This document shows positions 1-10,154 of a stretch of 64,000 nucleotides of DNA, piece after piece. The stretch's first letter is position 1. Every line of letters begins with the position of its first letter. The position numbers and the translations under genes were made by a program. The DNA is taken from NCBI RefSeq assembly GCF_036669915.1, contig NC_089320.1, positions 8,353,233 through 8,417,232 on the forward strand. Reading direction: 5' to 3'. The notes below the pieces were generated by a model. That model saw only the letters and a program-made list of their open reading frames with translations. It was not told the DNA's origin and did not search any database. The stretch comes from Pocillopora verrucosa. Its lineage: Eukaryota > Cnidaria > Anthozoa > Scleractinia > Pocilloporidae.

Positions 1-1008
1 TCACTTCTCTACTTTGCTGCATATTTTCTAAGTCTCTCGCGAACTAACACGCGGTCAGTCCGATATACTCTTGCCACGGCAACCCGTCTTCATCGGATCC
101 GATGGAGTCCGGCCGTTTGCCGACATGTTCCACCCAGTCCGCAACTCTATACTTTGTATATTTCGCGAACTGACTTCCGGTGAGTCTGAATGTTCGTGGC
201 CTTCGTCTATCGGACTCAGATTGGGTGTATAGGACAACCCTCAAGGATAGTCCTTTTAATTGTCTGTTCACAATTCTGTTTGCTGATCCATGGTTTTTTT
301 TTTCCCGACGTTTTGGACGTATAATATGTGCTCAGCCAGCTTTGACTGAAATCAATGACCATGATATCTTCAATCCTTTTATCAGAACATTGGTGGAAAA
401 TTAATCTGATCAGCCTGGTCCCCGAGCAGTCTTCACAGTATCTTTATTCATGTGCTTGTCTGCCTGCCTATCTGTCTGTCATTATTTGTGCACGTGTCCA
501 CCAGTAATTTTTTAACTATCTAAACCAGATTACTACGTACCACTAGAAATAGCTGGCATGATTTCAGCTGGAAGAAAGCTGGTATCGCGCCTTTCTTCCA
601 TAGGAACAAATCGTTTCTGACTTGACAGTTGGCCTTCTATTTGGGTCTGGAGCATGCTGTAGTTAGTCTTATCTGTCACAGTGCTACCCATTATTTTCCC
701 TCTCTGTGCGATGCTGAAAACAATAATTCATCATAGGTTAAGTAATAAGAAAACCCCAATTGGTTAAAAAAGGTCTTATACTTTTCTATAAATACTATCC
801 CCTCCCTATTTTGACCCAGTAATTCCCATCATTACTAACCCGCTATTCATAACATCAACTCCAGAAAACAAGAAAAAGATAGGCGCTTGAGAGGTGCATG
901 TGTCTGCCTCTGAAGGTTAAAATCGAAATAGTAAAACTGTACTACATGGCCTAGGGCTACGTGGATAAGTTGTTGCAGATATTCGAAGTAACGAGGAATG
1001 GCATCAAA
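1..1008 (+). repeat. Repeat segment A, copy 1 (truncated by window edge)
   Basis: Position 1 lines up with 25175 and similarity runs to 1008 and 26177, with scattered substitutions and small indels. The first ~230 bases are the last of the ~135-bp tandem units seen intact at 24822-25360. No convincing coding potential is seen; the short open frames are not shared between strands or copies in a meaningful way. Segment B follows directly at 1013, whereas the second copy has about 7.5 kb between A and B. Seen in the sequence; the class of element is unknown. Confidence 0.85.
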
Positions 1009-1230
1009 GCTTTTGAGTCGACTTTCTCCATTTAGTTTCGTTTTCTTTTTTCGTAAGTTTCTTCTCCAATCACGAAACAGTAAAATCAAGCAAAGTTTGC
1101 TCTTTTGTTTGTAATGCCTTGGAGTAAAAGAATGAATGAATGAGACTTTCTTGAAAGAGGGTGGCACGCGACAGCTTTCCGCGATAACCCTCAGAAGCCC
1201 TCTATCTAAAATAATACATAAATAGAATTA

Positions 1231-1236
1231 CAATAC

Positions 1237-1285
<49 letters not shown>
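1231..1285. repeat. CATA/TA microsatellite
   Basis: A short run of CATA repeats passes into about twenty TA repeats. It lies in the part of segment B copy 1 that is absent from copy 2. Confidence 0.95.
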
Positions 1286-1291
<6 letters not shown>

Positions 1292-1603
1292 AAGATGAAT
1301 ATACCAAATGATTATATAGAATACAAGGATAAAATTGTATAATATAAAATATTAAGAATGATTCAAACTGAATTCTTATAGGTGCATTATGATTTGTTTT
1401 CTAACAGTAAATAATTTATTTCCCTTTCACCAGTATATTCTTAAATATACAACCCAAGTTCCCAATGACTCTGCTACTTTTAAATTATTCCATTGATTAG
1501 TCATGCGCACAGAAAATGTCCTCTCCCCAGTTTCATGTTTGTATGAAGGGTATCTTAAGCTCAGTTCAACGTATCATATATTATTTCCATAGTTGTTGGT
1601 CAC

Positions 1604-1832
1604 TGAAGTGTGGACGTCTTGTATTCTGCAGCATACACCTTTATTGATATCTGACGGGCTATACCAGCAACTAAACTACTCACTACATCTTGTTACAAGC
1701 TGGGCTTTTATAGGTACAGTTGAGGATCTAGAACGTTCCGTAACATTACAGCAAATTCTATTTATACATTGATTCGGGGGTGACTCAGCATGACACAGCT
1801 ACTTCTAGAACATTCTTGAAGGTCACACTACA
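1604..1832 (-). repeat. 3' LTR of the Gypsy element
   Basis: 229 bp, TG...CA, matching 6159-6387 with about 14 hand-counted substitutions and no indels. The target duplication GTCAC lies immediately outside at 1599-1603. Confidence 0.93.
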
Positions 1833-1847
1833 TCCTCTCTTCTTTAC
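1833..1847 (-). promoter_or_regulatory. Polypurine tract of the Gypsy element
   Basis: Read on the minus strand, the bases next to the 3' LTR are purine-rich (GTAAAGAAGAGAGGA). This is the expected primer for plus-strand synthesis in an LTR element. Confidence 0.75.
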
Positions 1848-1924
1848 AAAGGCTGACGAACAATTCATTAAGGAAATCACGAGAAATCACATTGCCTATT
1901 GCAGTCTATTAAATTTCTCTGAGG

Positions 1925-3131
1925 CTATTTAAACAGAACGAAGTCTTTATACTTTGAGTTTGGCTTGACTTGTCTCTGTGATCTTCTTACGCCTTGTCGA
2001 ATCGGTGCTGGTTCTGATTTTGATTTATTTTTTATGTCACTCAACTGCATTTGTCCTGTTTCATTGTTGACTCCAGATAATTCTATGAACTTTGGCTGTG
2101 GGGCAGTTGGCAAGGCTGAATCTGACTGTGTGGGTGGGCCCACAGGAGAGTCTAAAGAAGGGTCTAAAGAAGGGTCTGTAACAACGACTTTGGGCGTTGT
2201 CATTTCTATAGTTTTCCTGATGTGACACCGATTCCTCCTGTACTCACGGCCATCGGCCTTCACTATGTAGGATCCGTTAGATTCTTTTATGACCACACGA
2301 CCTTGTGTCCACAGGGGCGACGACTGAGGCCTGATCTTGGCGCGAATACTACCTCCTACAACAAGAGGCGGTAGCGGCTTCGCTTTCTTTTCATGGTGCC
2401 TCTTGTTCTGTTGCTTCTTCTTGACTGAAGCTCGTACGATGCTTGAGATTGGTATCACGTGGGGTTCAAGTAATTCTGATTTCACTGGTATAACTGTTTT
2501 TGTTCTTCTGGAGTCCAATTTCTCATTTGGTGAGTGCCAACTCATCAAGTGTATTCCTTTGTTCTAAAATAGCCATCCAGGGGTCGCGACTCATCTTGAG
2601 TATCCTCTTAGCTTGTTTGACTGCAGCTTCCGCTGCGCCGTTTCTTTTTGGATGGTGTGGTGAAGGTGTATAGTGATGAAAGTTCCAACTCTCTGAAAAC
2701 TCCTTAAATTCCTTGCTAGCATACTGAGGACCATTGTCTGATATCACCACCTCAGGGACTCCCTGCCGGGAGAAAATCTTCTTCATCTGTAAGATTGTGG
2801 AGTCAGCATCAGTATCATTCAGTTGCTCTAAGTCCCAGTATTTTGTGAGATTATCCACAACTACCAATTAGACGTCTTCCTTCACATTCAAAAGATCAGT
2901 ACTGACTATTTGCCATCTTCTCTTTGGAATAGGCTGGCTCTGTATGGTTTCTCTAGGTTGATCTAGCTTAGCTTCTTGACATATTGAACAGTTATCGCAG
3001 AGATATTTGATATCATGATGAATCGATGGCCAATACAATTGTCTCGCGAGTCTCATGCATCCCTCAGCTCTTAGGTGAGCGGAGTGTGTTTTTTCTAACA
3101 TCTGTGGGCGCATAGCCGTGGGAATGAGCAC
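1925..3131 (-). pseudogene. Gypsy integrase, broken
   Basis: Three minus-strand reading pieces form one integrase. Bases 2868-3131 carry an HHCC-type zinc module ending CDNCSIC and the start of the core (STDLL). Bases 2523-2867 carry the second catalytic Asp (ISDNGPQYAS) and the Glu (KRNGAAEAAVKQ). Bases 1925-2548 carry a basic C-terminal domain (YIVKADGREYRRN). An in-frame TAG between the first two pieces (near 2868) and a frame change near 2540 mean it cannot make a full protein. The three acidic residues themselves are still visible. Confidence 0.85.
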
Positions 3132-3194
3132 TCTCGTTCCTCTGTAGATTATTCCATTCTGAACTGCTAGTTCATCTCTATACGGCCAGTAGTC

Positions 3195-3840
3195 TCAGAC
3201 ATTGGGCGGTATTTGCGTCTTGTCCTCAGGCCATCCATGAGCTATAATTTCAGCTAAGGTCACAAGATTTCCATCTTTTGAGGTTGCCGTTGCTACTTTC
3301 TGAAGGGTTACATCTGTCATGTTATGAAAGATATTTGGATCTGTTCCTTCGATATTTTTCATGAGAAGTTCTTCTGCGTGAATTGTAAAGACTTCATAAT
3401 CATCTATTTCCTTATTTTGCGTTCGGCCGTTTGGGAGGGCAGATCTTGACAGATGATCACTTATGTACATCTGAGTACCCTTTTTGTACACAATATTCAG
3501 GCGGTACTTTTGCAGTCGTAGCATCATGCGTTGTAACCTCTTGAGCGCGCGGTTGATACTTTTGACAAGTATGGTTTCTAGAGGCTTATGATCTGTGACT
3601 GCTGTAATCTTTTCTCTTCCATGGAGATAGTGGTCAAATCGTGTACAACCAAACACCAGTGCGAGGCATTCCTTCTCGATCTGAAAGTAACGTCTCTCAG
3701 TCTCAGTCATAATGTGACTAGCAAATGCCATTGGTCTGCCGGCTTGAAGTAGAACAACTCCTAGTCCATAGTCACTTGCATCTGTCTCAATCGTTACTTC
3801 TTCCTCAAGTCGTAGTAACGGAGTAGTGGCGGTTCTAAAA
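3195..3840 (-). pseudogene. Gypsy RNase H domain
   Basis: The minus-strand frame 3195-3731 shows the Ty3/Gypsy RNase H pattern: FQIEKECLALVF, then TDHKPLETI, then ISDHLSR near the end. It lies directly downstream of the reverse transcriptase piece in a different frame, which marks a frameshift near 3740-3830. It would normally be part of the same Pol polyprotein. Confidence 0.85.
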
Positions 3841-4776
3841 TCAGCTGAGTCAACTTGTTAAAGGCATCTTGGTGAACTTTCGACCAAATGAATTGGTTTT
3901 GCTCCTTGGTTAGGTTTCTGAGAGGTTCAGATACGTCAGACAGCTGAGGTAAAAATTTGCCCAGATAATTGATCATTCCAAGTAGTCTTCTCACTTCAGT
4001 CTTACTGCGTGGTCTCGGCATCTGAGTGATGGCTTCAACTTTGGCTGGGTCTGGTAAAATACCCTCAGAAGTCAAGATATGACCACAGTACTTCAGCTTT
4101 TGTTGTTTGAAGACGAACTTGTTCTTGTTCAGTTTGAAGTTACGCTCCCTGCATCTCTGTAGCAACGCGATCAGATTTCTGTCATGGTCTGCCAAGGCTT
4201 CTTCATGGGTGTTTCCTGCTCCAATTTTTAACAGGTCATCAGCTATAGCAGTTACTCCTTCCAGGCCCTTAATGATTTCATTTACATGTCTCTGAAATTC
4301 TTCTGGTGCACTACATATGCCGAAAGGCATCCTAAGCCACTTGTATCTATCAAAAGGAGTGTGAAATGTTGTTAATTTGCTAGAGTCCTCATCTAGCTTC
4401 ACTTGCAGAAACCCATCTTTAACGTCCAGGACTGTGAACACTTGCGCCTTAGCAAGCCTGGAGGTCACATCATCAATGGTTGGAAGGCAGAGCTTTGGTA
4501 TTTTGACATGCTTGTTCAATTCTTTGGGATCCAGGCAAACACGTAGTTGGCCATTGCGCTTCTTCACATATACCACACTGCTCACCCAGCCTGTTGGTTC
4601 ATCAACTTTCGCTACGTGGCCTTTCTGTCCCATTTCATAAAGTTTCTTCTTGAGATCGTCTCTCAGTGCGACGGGTACGGTTCTAGGCGCATCTTGTTTC
4701 GGTACTACTCCTTCTGTCAGTTCAATCTTGTAATTTCCAATGTACCCTAGCCCAGTAAATACATCGTTGTGTTCTC
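3794..4776 (-). pseudogene. Gypsy reverse transcriptase
   Basis: A minus-strand frame running from about 4776 (DVFTGLG, the usual entry into Gypsy Pol) to 3794. RT landmarks in order: GWVSSVVYVKKRNG, LCLDP-type fingers, FTVLDVKDGF with the first catalytic Asp, LPFG-like MPFGICSAPEEFQ, then the active-site box IADDLL (Y-x-D-D in most relatives, here with Ala before Asp-Asp) and the LKYCGH and LLGMINYL thumb motifs. The frame opens without a stop through most of RT. Upstream of 4780 homology to Gypsy is lost. Confidence 0.88.
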
Positions 4777-4783
4777 ATGACGT

Positions 4784-4910
4784 GGTACAGTGTGAGTTGT
4801 GCAAGGAAAGGTTACACATGAGCTGCGAGGGATTTAAGACTGCCCTGGAGGGCGAGTGGCTCTGCATTATCTGCAGATTGCCAGACTCTAGACGTCTTCG
4901 TAATTGTTAA
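4784..4910 (+). pseudogene. PHD-finger-like fragment inside the Gypsy copy
   Basis: On the plus strand, opposite to the retrotransposon, a frame reads CELCKERLHMSC, then a tryptophan and a second CxxC pair (WLCIIC), ending at a stop near 4910. The Cys-x2-Cys, His-x2-Cys, Trp-x-Cys-x2-Cys layout is that of the second half of a PHD finger. PHD fingers occur in ORF1 of CR1/L2-type LINEs, so this may be a LINE ORF1 fragment; that origin is inference. It starts close to the point where Gypsy pol homology ends. Confidence 0.5.
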
Positions 4911-5660
4911 GGTGTTATTTTGGATCCCTCAACAGTTAATAATCGTTAAAATTAGAAAATAAGATTGAGTTCAATGTAATAGTCTCCACTTTTGTTAAGA
5001 CGTTGACATTAATGTTGATTAGCATCTGAAAATAAGCTGAGAGTTCCAATAGTTCAGAATAGAAACATTTTTACTTATCATAGGCTTTACGAACGACTTG
5101 TAATACGAGTAGTTTCTTCGTTCTTGTTCAAAAACTGTTTAATGTTATTATTTTAGAAAGTCAGACTGAGTTATTTTTATGACTGGACGCAATAGTCTCC
5201 ACTATTGTTATGACGTTTCGTACCAATGTTGATTCGCATCAGAAGAAGCAAAGATTTATTGTGACAATTTCAATGGTTCGAATGCTGTAGTTTGTTCACA
5301 TCTAATTCCTGCGTATACTGTACGACTCGCTATAACGAATGCGGTAGAATTGGAACGAAATGGCTGGTTTTTTTTTTTTACCTTTATTGAAGAAATGTTG
5401 TGTTGTGATTGAAAAGAACATCGACAAAAAAGCTTGCAAATAGAATTAGTTACCAAATATGATACAAATGATGCTTAAAAGGAAAGTTTGGTAAGGGGGT
5501 CCAAATCTGCGAAGAGGGGTCCATATCCGCTAGCGGATTTAGACGGGGGGAGGGAGGGGGGGGTCCAAATCCGCGGGGGTTCCAAATCCGCTGTGACACC
5601 GGCAAGAAACCATCAGGATCTGTGCAATCAGCGATAGGCAGATTTTAAGCTATTTGGTAA
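4911..5660. other. Insert replacing Gypsy gag/protease; diverged direct repeat
   Basis: No protein homology seen. Two stretches about 210 bp apart (about 4955-5060 and 5163-5280) share AATAGTCTCCACT, TTAAGACG/TTATGACG and AATGTTGATT blocks, so it holds a diverged tandem duplication. Bases 5505-5600 contain a G-rich motif repeated three to four times (GGGGTCCAAATCCGC and close variants). I cannot name the element. Confidence 0.5.
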
Positions 5661-5676
5661 GTTTCTCTTCCCAGAA

Positions 5677-5910
5677 CTATCTTAAGAGTTTCCAAATGAC
5701 TGGTTTGGGTTTCTTATCAAGTTCAGTTGCTATCTTATAGCTCTCCCAACTCTCTCTAAAAAAAGTCCAGTTCTCTGCCAGGTTCCCCTCGAGACTCATT
5801 GGAGGTGGCGTTGGTAACTGACTGTACAACTGTGAAGGTGGCACAATAGGTTGCGCTAAAGGTGCTTCTGGAGGATTCTCTTGCACCGGAGGGTCCTCTT
5901 GATCGTCCAT
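5677..5910 (-). pseudogene. Gypsy Gag N-terminus
   Basis: A minus-strand frame opening with ATG at 5910: a Pro-rich, acidic head followed by NWTFFRESWESYKIATELDK, the conserved start of the Gag capsid region in animal Ty3/Gypsy elements. It shifts frame after about 78 residues, and homology to Gag then stops. It sits about 250 bases inside the 5' LTR, as expected for gag. Confidence 0.75.
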
Positions 5911-6142
5911 CCTGTTAATTCTTTTGTCGTCCTCGTGAGACGTTCGCTAAGTGTACGCTAGGCTCTGGCCTTTCGCAGAAATGCAGTTTCCTCAACATGT
6001 GAACCTCGAAATTCACTTCAAATTTCACAAGTGGCAGTGTTAACACTTCCGGTCTGTCCAATAACACCGCTGGATTCTTTTAGCGCCCGCGATTAATTCT
6101 TCTGTCTTCGCTTGGATCGACATCTATCTTCAAGTTTGTAGT

Positions 6143-6158
6143 CCACTTCCTGACACCA
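6143..6158 (-). promoter_or_regulatory. Primer binding site of the Gypsy element
   Basis: Read on the minus strand, TGGTGTCAGGAAGTGG abuts the 5' LTR with no gap. The TGG start pairs with the CCA tail of a tRNA; the sequence resembles the tRNA-Leu-type primer sites of other animal Gypsy elements (from memory). Confidence 0.8.
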
Positions 6159-6387
6159 TGAAGTGTGGACGTCTTGTATTCTCTAGCATACACCTTTATT
6201 GATATCTGACGGGCTATACCAGGAACTAAACTACTCGCTACATCTAGTTACAAGCTCAGCTTTTATAGGTATGGTTGAGGATTTAGAACGTTCCGTAACA
6301 TTACAGCATATTCTATTTATATATTGATTCGGGGATGACTCAGCATAACACAGCTACTTCTAGAACATTCTTGAAGGTCACACTACA
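6159..6387 (-). repeat. 5' LTR of the Gypsy element
   Basis: 229-bp partner of 1604-1832, with the same TG and CA ends. The target duplication GTCAC follows at 6388-6392. Confidence 0.93.
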
Positions 6388-7123
6388 GTCACTCGTAATT
6401 CATTCATGTATAGGGGCAGTTGGCCATTAAGCCCTTGAATACAAGAGCATATCTCTTCAGTGTATCGTAAATGATCTCGCTACAAACAATCACACTGGTT
6501 TTATGTACACTATTTTATTCTCCTACTCACTTGTAACTCCAATCTCACAATCAATCAACCCAAATTACTTATCATATTTCTGTACTTTTGTCACGAAACT
6601 ATCAACAAATTCAATGTAACGCTTCAGTCACGACAATTGAAGCTTCTTTATAGATAGGAATCCACTTAAGACAATTAAAGAGATCAACTGAATTTGCAGT
6701 TCTTTGGGCATATAAAATTGTTCTAGCAGCTCGGTTTTGAAGTTTAAGGACTTGGTCCAAGTTACTCCTTGAAGTGCAGAACGAAAGCACAGCCTAGTTG
6801 GTTTGATTATAGACTAATTTGTAATAAGTGATTCGTCGTTAATTAATCATGAAAGGACGAATTCGTCATAAAAGTTTGATTCTAGAGTCATGCCAATTCG
6901 TTTAATTCAAATTTTGGCGGCTAGAATCTGAATTCTTCAAATATGGGCTATTGTTAACCAACTATTACCTGTAGCTGTTTCTGTTGTTCGATTGCTTACG
7001 ATGTGTCTGGTGTGGTTACGTCATGGGAAAAGATTGTGGCCTTTGGGGAGCCATTTGTGCCAAAAAATATCAATCGCTAGTGATAAAACTCAATCGCTAG
7101 TGCTAAAATAGTAAAATCAAATG

Positions 7124-7304
7124 AGACTTACCTGTAAGTTGAAGTTTGATTGAGATTCTTCCAAGTGCTGGGAGATTACATGGGATAGCAAGCGCATGCG
7201 CCAACTCAGGCTTCAGAGGCTTAATGTGGGTGGGAGGGCATGTAATCTCCCAGCACTTTATAACTCGGTAGAATCTCAATCAAACTTCAACTTACAGGTA
7301 AGTC
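7124..7304. mobile_element. Inverted-repeat element (MITE-like), 181 bp
   Basis: Arms starting AGACTTACCTGTAAGTTGAA and ending with its reverse complement pair over about 55 bases with a few mismatches and one indel; the central 60 or so bases are unpaired. The conserved GCTGGGAGATTACATG block is also inverted. No ORF. This is the structure of a foldback or MITE. I cannot pick a target duplication with confidence. Confidence 0.75.
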
Positions 7305-7540
7305 TTGTTTAATTTTGCCAGTCTACCTCGTTATCATGCTGTAAGATCACATGAGATTTTGAAGTAACACAAACATTAAGCATTTTCATAGCAAAACTTT
7401 TATTTTACAAGTGTGTTACTTCACAGTGCTGAGTATCCTATCAGCAAACATGTTCTCTTGTTAGCTGCAGATGTATTGGCAGCCTGTGTGCTGTGTGATT
7501 TAAATTCCAGAGTCAGTGAGAACAGTTTTTACCCACTGGC

Positions 7541-8936
7541 TTACAGTATCTCTACTAACTTTTCTGAAAGGTCTTTGATAGCTAGTGAACATTCTGAGCC
7601 TCTTAAGTTTTGTGTTCTTGTTAAGTACTCTTTTAATGTAGATACAACACACAGAGTTTTATCTTCAAAAGCTTTAAGTTTAACAAGTAGGCTGTTAACT
7701 CCTGGTCTGCTTTGCTTCAGATGTCCCTCAAGCTGGAAGGTGTAGCAATTATTTGAAAAAACCATGCGGTCAATATTCAACAAATGTACAGTCTGACCTC
7801 TTTTGCCGCAAACTAAAAAAAATTAACACGACAAGTTTCAGTGCCAGTTCCTTCAATAACAATGTATTCACAGGGGATAGAGACTGGAGATACACCAGGA
7901 CAATAGACACATCCCAAATTTCTGTATACTTTGGTCTTGGAGGTTTTTCCTGAAAAACGCCTATCATCAGCCTGGACACCGGTGGGTGTTTTCCTACGCA
8001 TGTCCCATCCTCTGAAGTAACATAGCTAGACAAGTATTTCTGGCAGTGTTGACGGCATTGTATGTAAGGCCTTGTTGATATAGTGCTGTGAGAAAGTCAA
8101 GCACAGGTACTACAGGTGGTTGAATATGATTGATTTGCCTCTGAGTACAAAAGTTTTGCCATTTTTTTATGTAGGTACTGTATTTTTTCTTTGTTCCATT
8201 TTGCCATGTAACCATGATGAGCTTTGTAGCTGCTTGTGAAATCCCCTGATCCTCCAGATAGGAGAAATGCCAGCATAGTCAACTTCTTTCTTAAGGGGTG
8301 AAACTTTTGGGGAGAATGTGACAGTGAAAGTAGGTCCTGGTGCTTTGGCAACACAAATGGAATTGCAATTATCATTCTCAGAAGTTGTGGCCATCAAACT
8401 TGAGTGGACCAAAGTGGTAAGATCATGATTCCCTGAGGTACTTGTTCCTCCAAATTTTTTTTTAAACATCTGTTAATTTGACAAAAAGGTGGAAAAGCAT
8501 AAATATACAAGGAATCCCACCTAATAGTAAATGCATCCACAAAACAAGAGGCTGGGTCACACTTCCAAGAGACAAACCTGGGGAGCTGTGTATTAAGTCA
8601 ACTGACAAATAGATAAATCTCTGGGATGCCCCAGTGGGTGGTTATTTGTGGAAAGATCTCCCTTTTTAAGGCCCATTCAGTGTGGTCACTAAATAATCAG
8701 GACTCTTCGTCAGCCTCAGTGTTTTCTACTCCAGCTATGTGAGTTGCTGTTAACCAAGTGTTGTTATTTACACACCAATCCCGTATGTCATATGCCACTT
8801 GATTGCAACTTGGAGATTTTGTTCCACCCATAGCATTAATGGGTGAGTTATCACAAAGTATTTTGACGTGCTTATTATTTAGCCTTTTACCAAACTGGCT
8901 CTTGCATTTCATTTCATGAGATGGTTGATTATACAT
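7541..8936 (-). pseudogene. DIRS-type retrotransposon: RNase H to tyrosine recombinase
   Basis: A minus-strand relic in several frames. From 8936: RNase H-like region (ILCDNSPINAMGGTKSP, then TWLTATHIAGVENTEAD), a connecting region (YAFPPFCQINRCL; ILPLWSTQVWWP), then at 8215-7994 an N-terminal recombinase-like helical region (YSTYIKKWQNFC, VLDFLTALYQQGLTYNAVN) and at 8033-7770 the motif PRPKYTEIWDVSIVL. This order of RNase H followed by tyrosine recombinase is diagnostic of DIRS-like elements, which lack an integrase. Frameshifts and missing RT make it non-functional. Confidence 0.85.
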
Positions 8937-9049
8937 GAGACCAGGGAGAGTAAGATTTCAGCAGGAGGTGGAGGTTTCATTCTATTCTCATATTTCATGT
9001 ACATAACATTTTGTCATTTTGCCTTATTTAAGACATTCTTGCCTTGTTT

Positions 9050-9195
9050 TAGATGGTTTTAGATAGTTTGCGAGTGGCTGTAGATGGTTTTGAGGTGGTT
9101 GTAGGTGGTTGTTGAAATTTTTGAAGTGGTTGTAGATGGTTGTATGTGGTTGTAGGTGGTTGTAGGTGGTTTTAGGTGGTTTTAGGTGGTTCCAC
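9050..9195 (+). repeat. TGGTTGTAGG minisatellite
   Basis: About a dozen degenerate copies of a ten-base unit, TGGTTGTAGG or TGGTTTTAGG, with a short interruption near 9110. No coding content. Confidence 0.9.
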
Positions 9196-9495
9196 GTTTA
9201 GTACTTACCGTTGTTGCCTTAAAGAGTTGTTGTAGTTAATTTGACAAATTTTTTGCAATGATGCACATTCATCTGAGAATTTTCCGTTAAAAACCATTGA
9301 ATAATAAATTATCAATCAGGATAATCAAGATTCAAATGTACTGGTAATTAGAGTAAATGTACTTGCAGCATGGTCAAGTTGAACAAAAAAGTAAAGATGT
9401 GAATTCCCACTCATGTACAAAGGTACTCTAATTAACTAAACAATAAATTTGTACAAATGTATGGTTAAAACTGAGACAAAAACTGAGATGCTTAC

Positions 9496-9665
9496 AGTAA
9501 GAGTTTCCCGAAGAGTAAGATTGGCAAAGAAAATGTCTTCTTGCAGGACATAACAAATAGCCTTCTTCAGTTTCTTGTTCAACTGTGTACCATTGAGAAG
9601 GATTTCACCACTTTCTGGAAACATTCTTCCAGCAAGAATATTTAGCAATGTTGTTTTACCAAAGC
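9496..9665 (-). pseudogene. ABCG nucleotide-binding exon (Walker A), inverted
   Basis: A clean exon on the minus strand with AG acceptor and GTAAGC donor. It encodes the end of the Walker A loop (FGKTTLLNILAGRM), then GEILLNGTQLNKKLKK and a Q-loop stretch (CYVLQEDIFFANLTLRETLT). This is the ATP-binding core of a White/ABCG half-transporter. The following pieces of the same domain lie at 10155 onward on the opposite strand, so this exon is inverted relative to the rest. Bases 9783-9905 repeat its 5' edge, including a GSGKTT-coding variant. Exons upstream of it were not found. Confidence 0.8.
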
Positions 9666-9905
9666 CTAAAACAAAGATGAATGATGTGAATGTTGTAGGT
9701 TCAGCTATTTTGTTAGCTAAAAGTTGTTAGATCAATTTTTTTCTCTCCTTTGCTTCAGATAATGAAATGTTGTTGTAGAAATGTTGTTTTACCAGAACCT
9801 AAAACAAAGATGAGTAATGTGAATGTTGTAGTTCAGCTGTTTTCTTAGCTAAAGGTTGTTAAATCAAATTTTTTTCTTTCTTTTGCTTCAGATAATGCAA
9901 TGAAC
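9645..9905. repeat. Tandem duplication across the ABCG Walker A exon edge
   Basis: Bases 9645-9775 and 9783-9905 are alike (TGTTGTTTTACC, AACAAAGATGA, GAATGTTGTAG, TTGCTTCAGATAATG). Each contains the splice acceptor and the first codons of the exon. The second copy reads GSGKTT where the first reads FGKTT. Confidence 0.8.
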
Positions 9906-10154
9906 AAAAAGGAAATGGTCCAGGAGAGAGTGAATAAAATTGTTTGTTGAAATATGGGCCCAGAAGAGTGAGTCCAGATAATTGAAAAATCCAGATAATT
10001 GAGGTTTGACTGTGGTTGTTTTCATCTTCCTAGTTTTCTGGAATTATGAGCCAGAATCGTCTTTGCTGAACAGTCATTTATATAAGTGTTTCTAATTCAA
10101 AAGTTCAAATCTGATATATAATCATTATCATATTATGTTTCTTGTTCTCTGCAG

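Larger units (their letters stand above)
1604..6387 (-). mobile_element. Ty3/Gypsy LTR retrotransposon, degenerate
   Basis: A 4,784-bp element on the minus strand with two 229-bp LTRs that begin TG and end CA. It is flanked by the direct duplication GTCAC (1599-1603 and 6388-6392). Pol pieces read in the order RT, RNase H, integrase on the minus strand, in several frames with stops, so the copy is dead. The start of gag survives, but the rest of gag and the protease are missing and replaced by unrelated sequence (about 4780-5660). The related segment at 33.9 kb lacks the element and so shows the empty site. I count about 14 differences between the LTRs over 229 positions, so this is not a recent insertion. 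Confidence 0.93.
1013..7091 (+). repeat. Repeat segment B, copy 1 (split by a Gypsy insertion)
   Basis: Bases 1013-1603 plus 6388-7091 match 33668-34622. Two insertions separate the copies: the LTR retrotransposon 1604-6387, and about 330 bases (about 1129-1459) that include a (TA)n run and have no counterpart near 33785. The shared sequence stops just after the motif ATCGCTAGTGATAAAAC in both copies (about 7091 and 34622). It is non-coding. In both places DIRS-type minus-strand sequence lies to the right. Confidence 0.85.

Noticed and set aside
847..1167. 106-codon minus-strand frame across the A/B junction
   Set aside because: It crosses the A/B boundary and is not kept in the second copy; no recognisable motifs.
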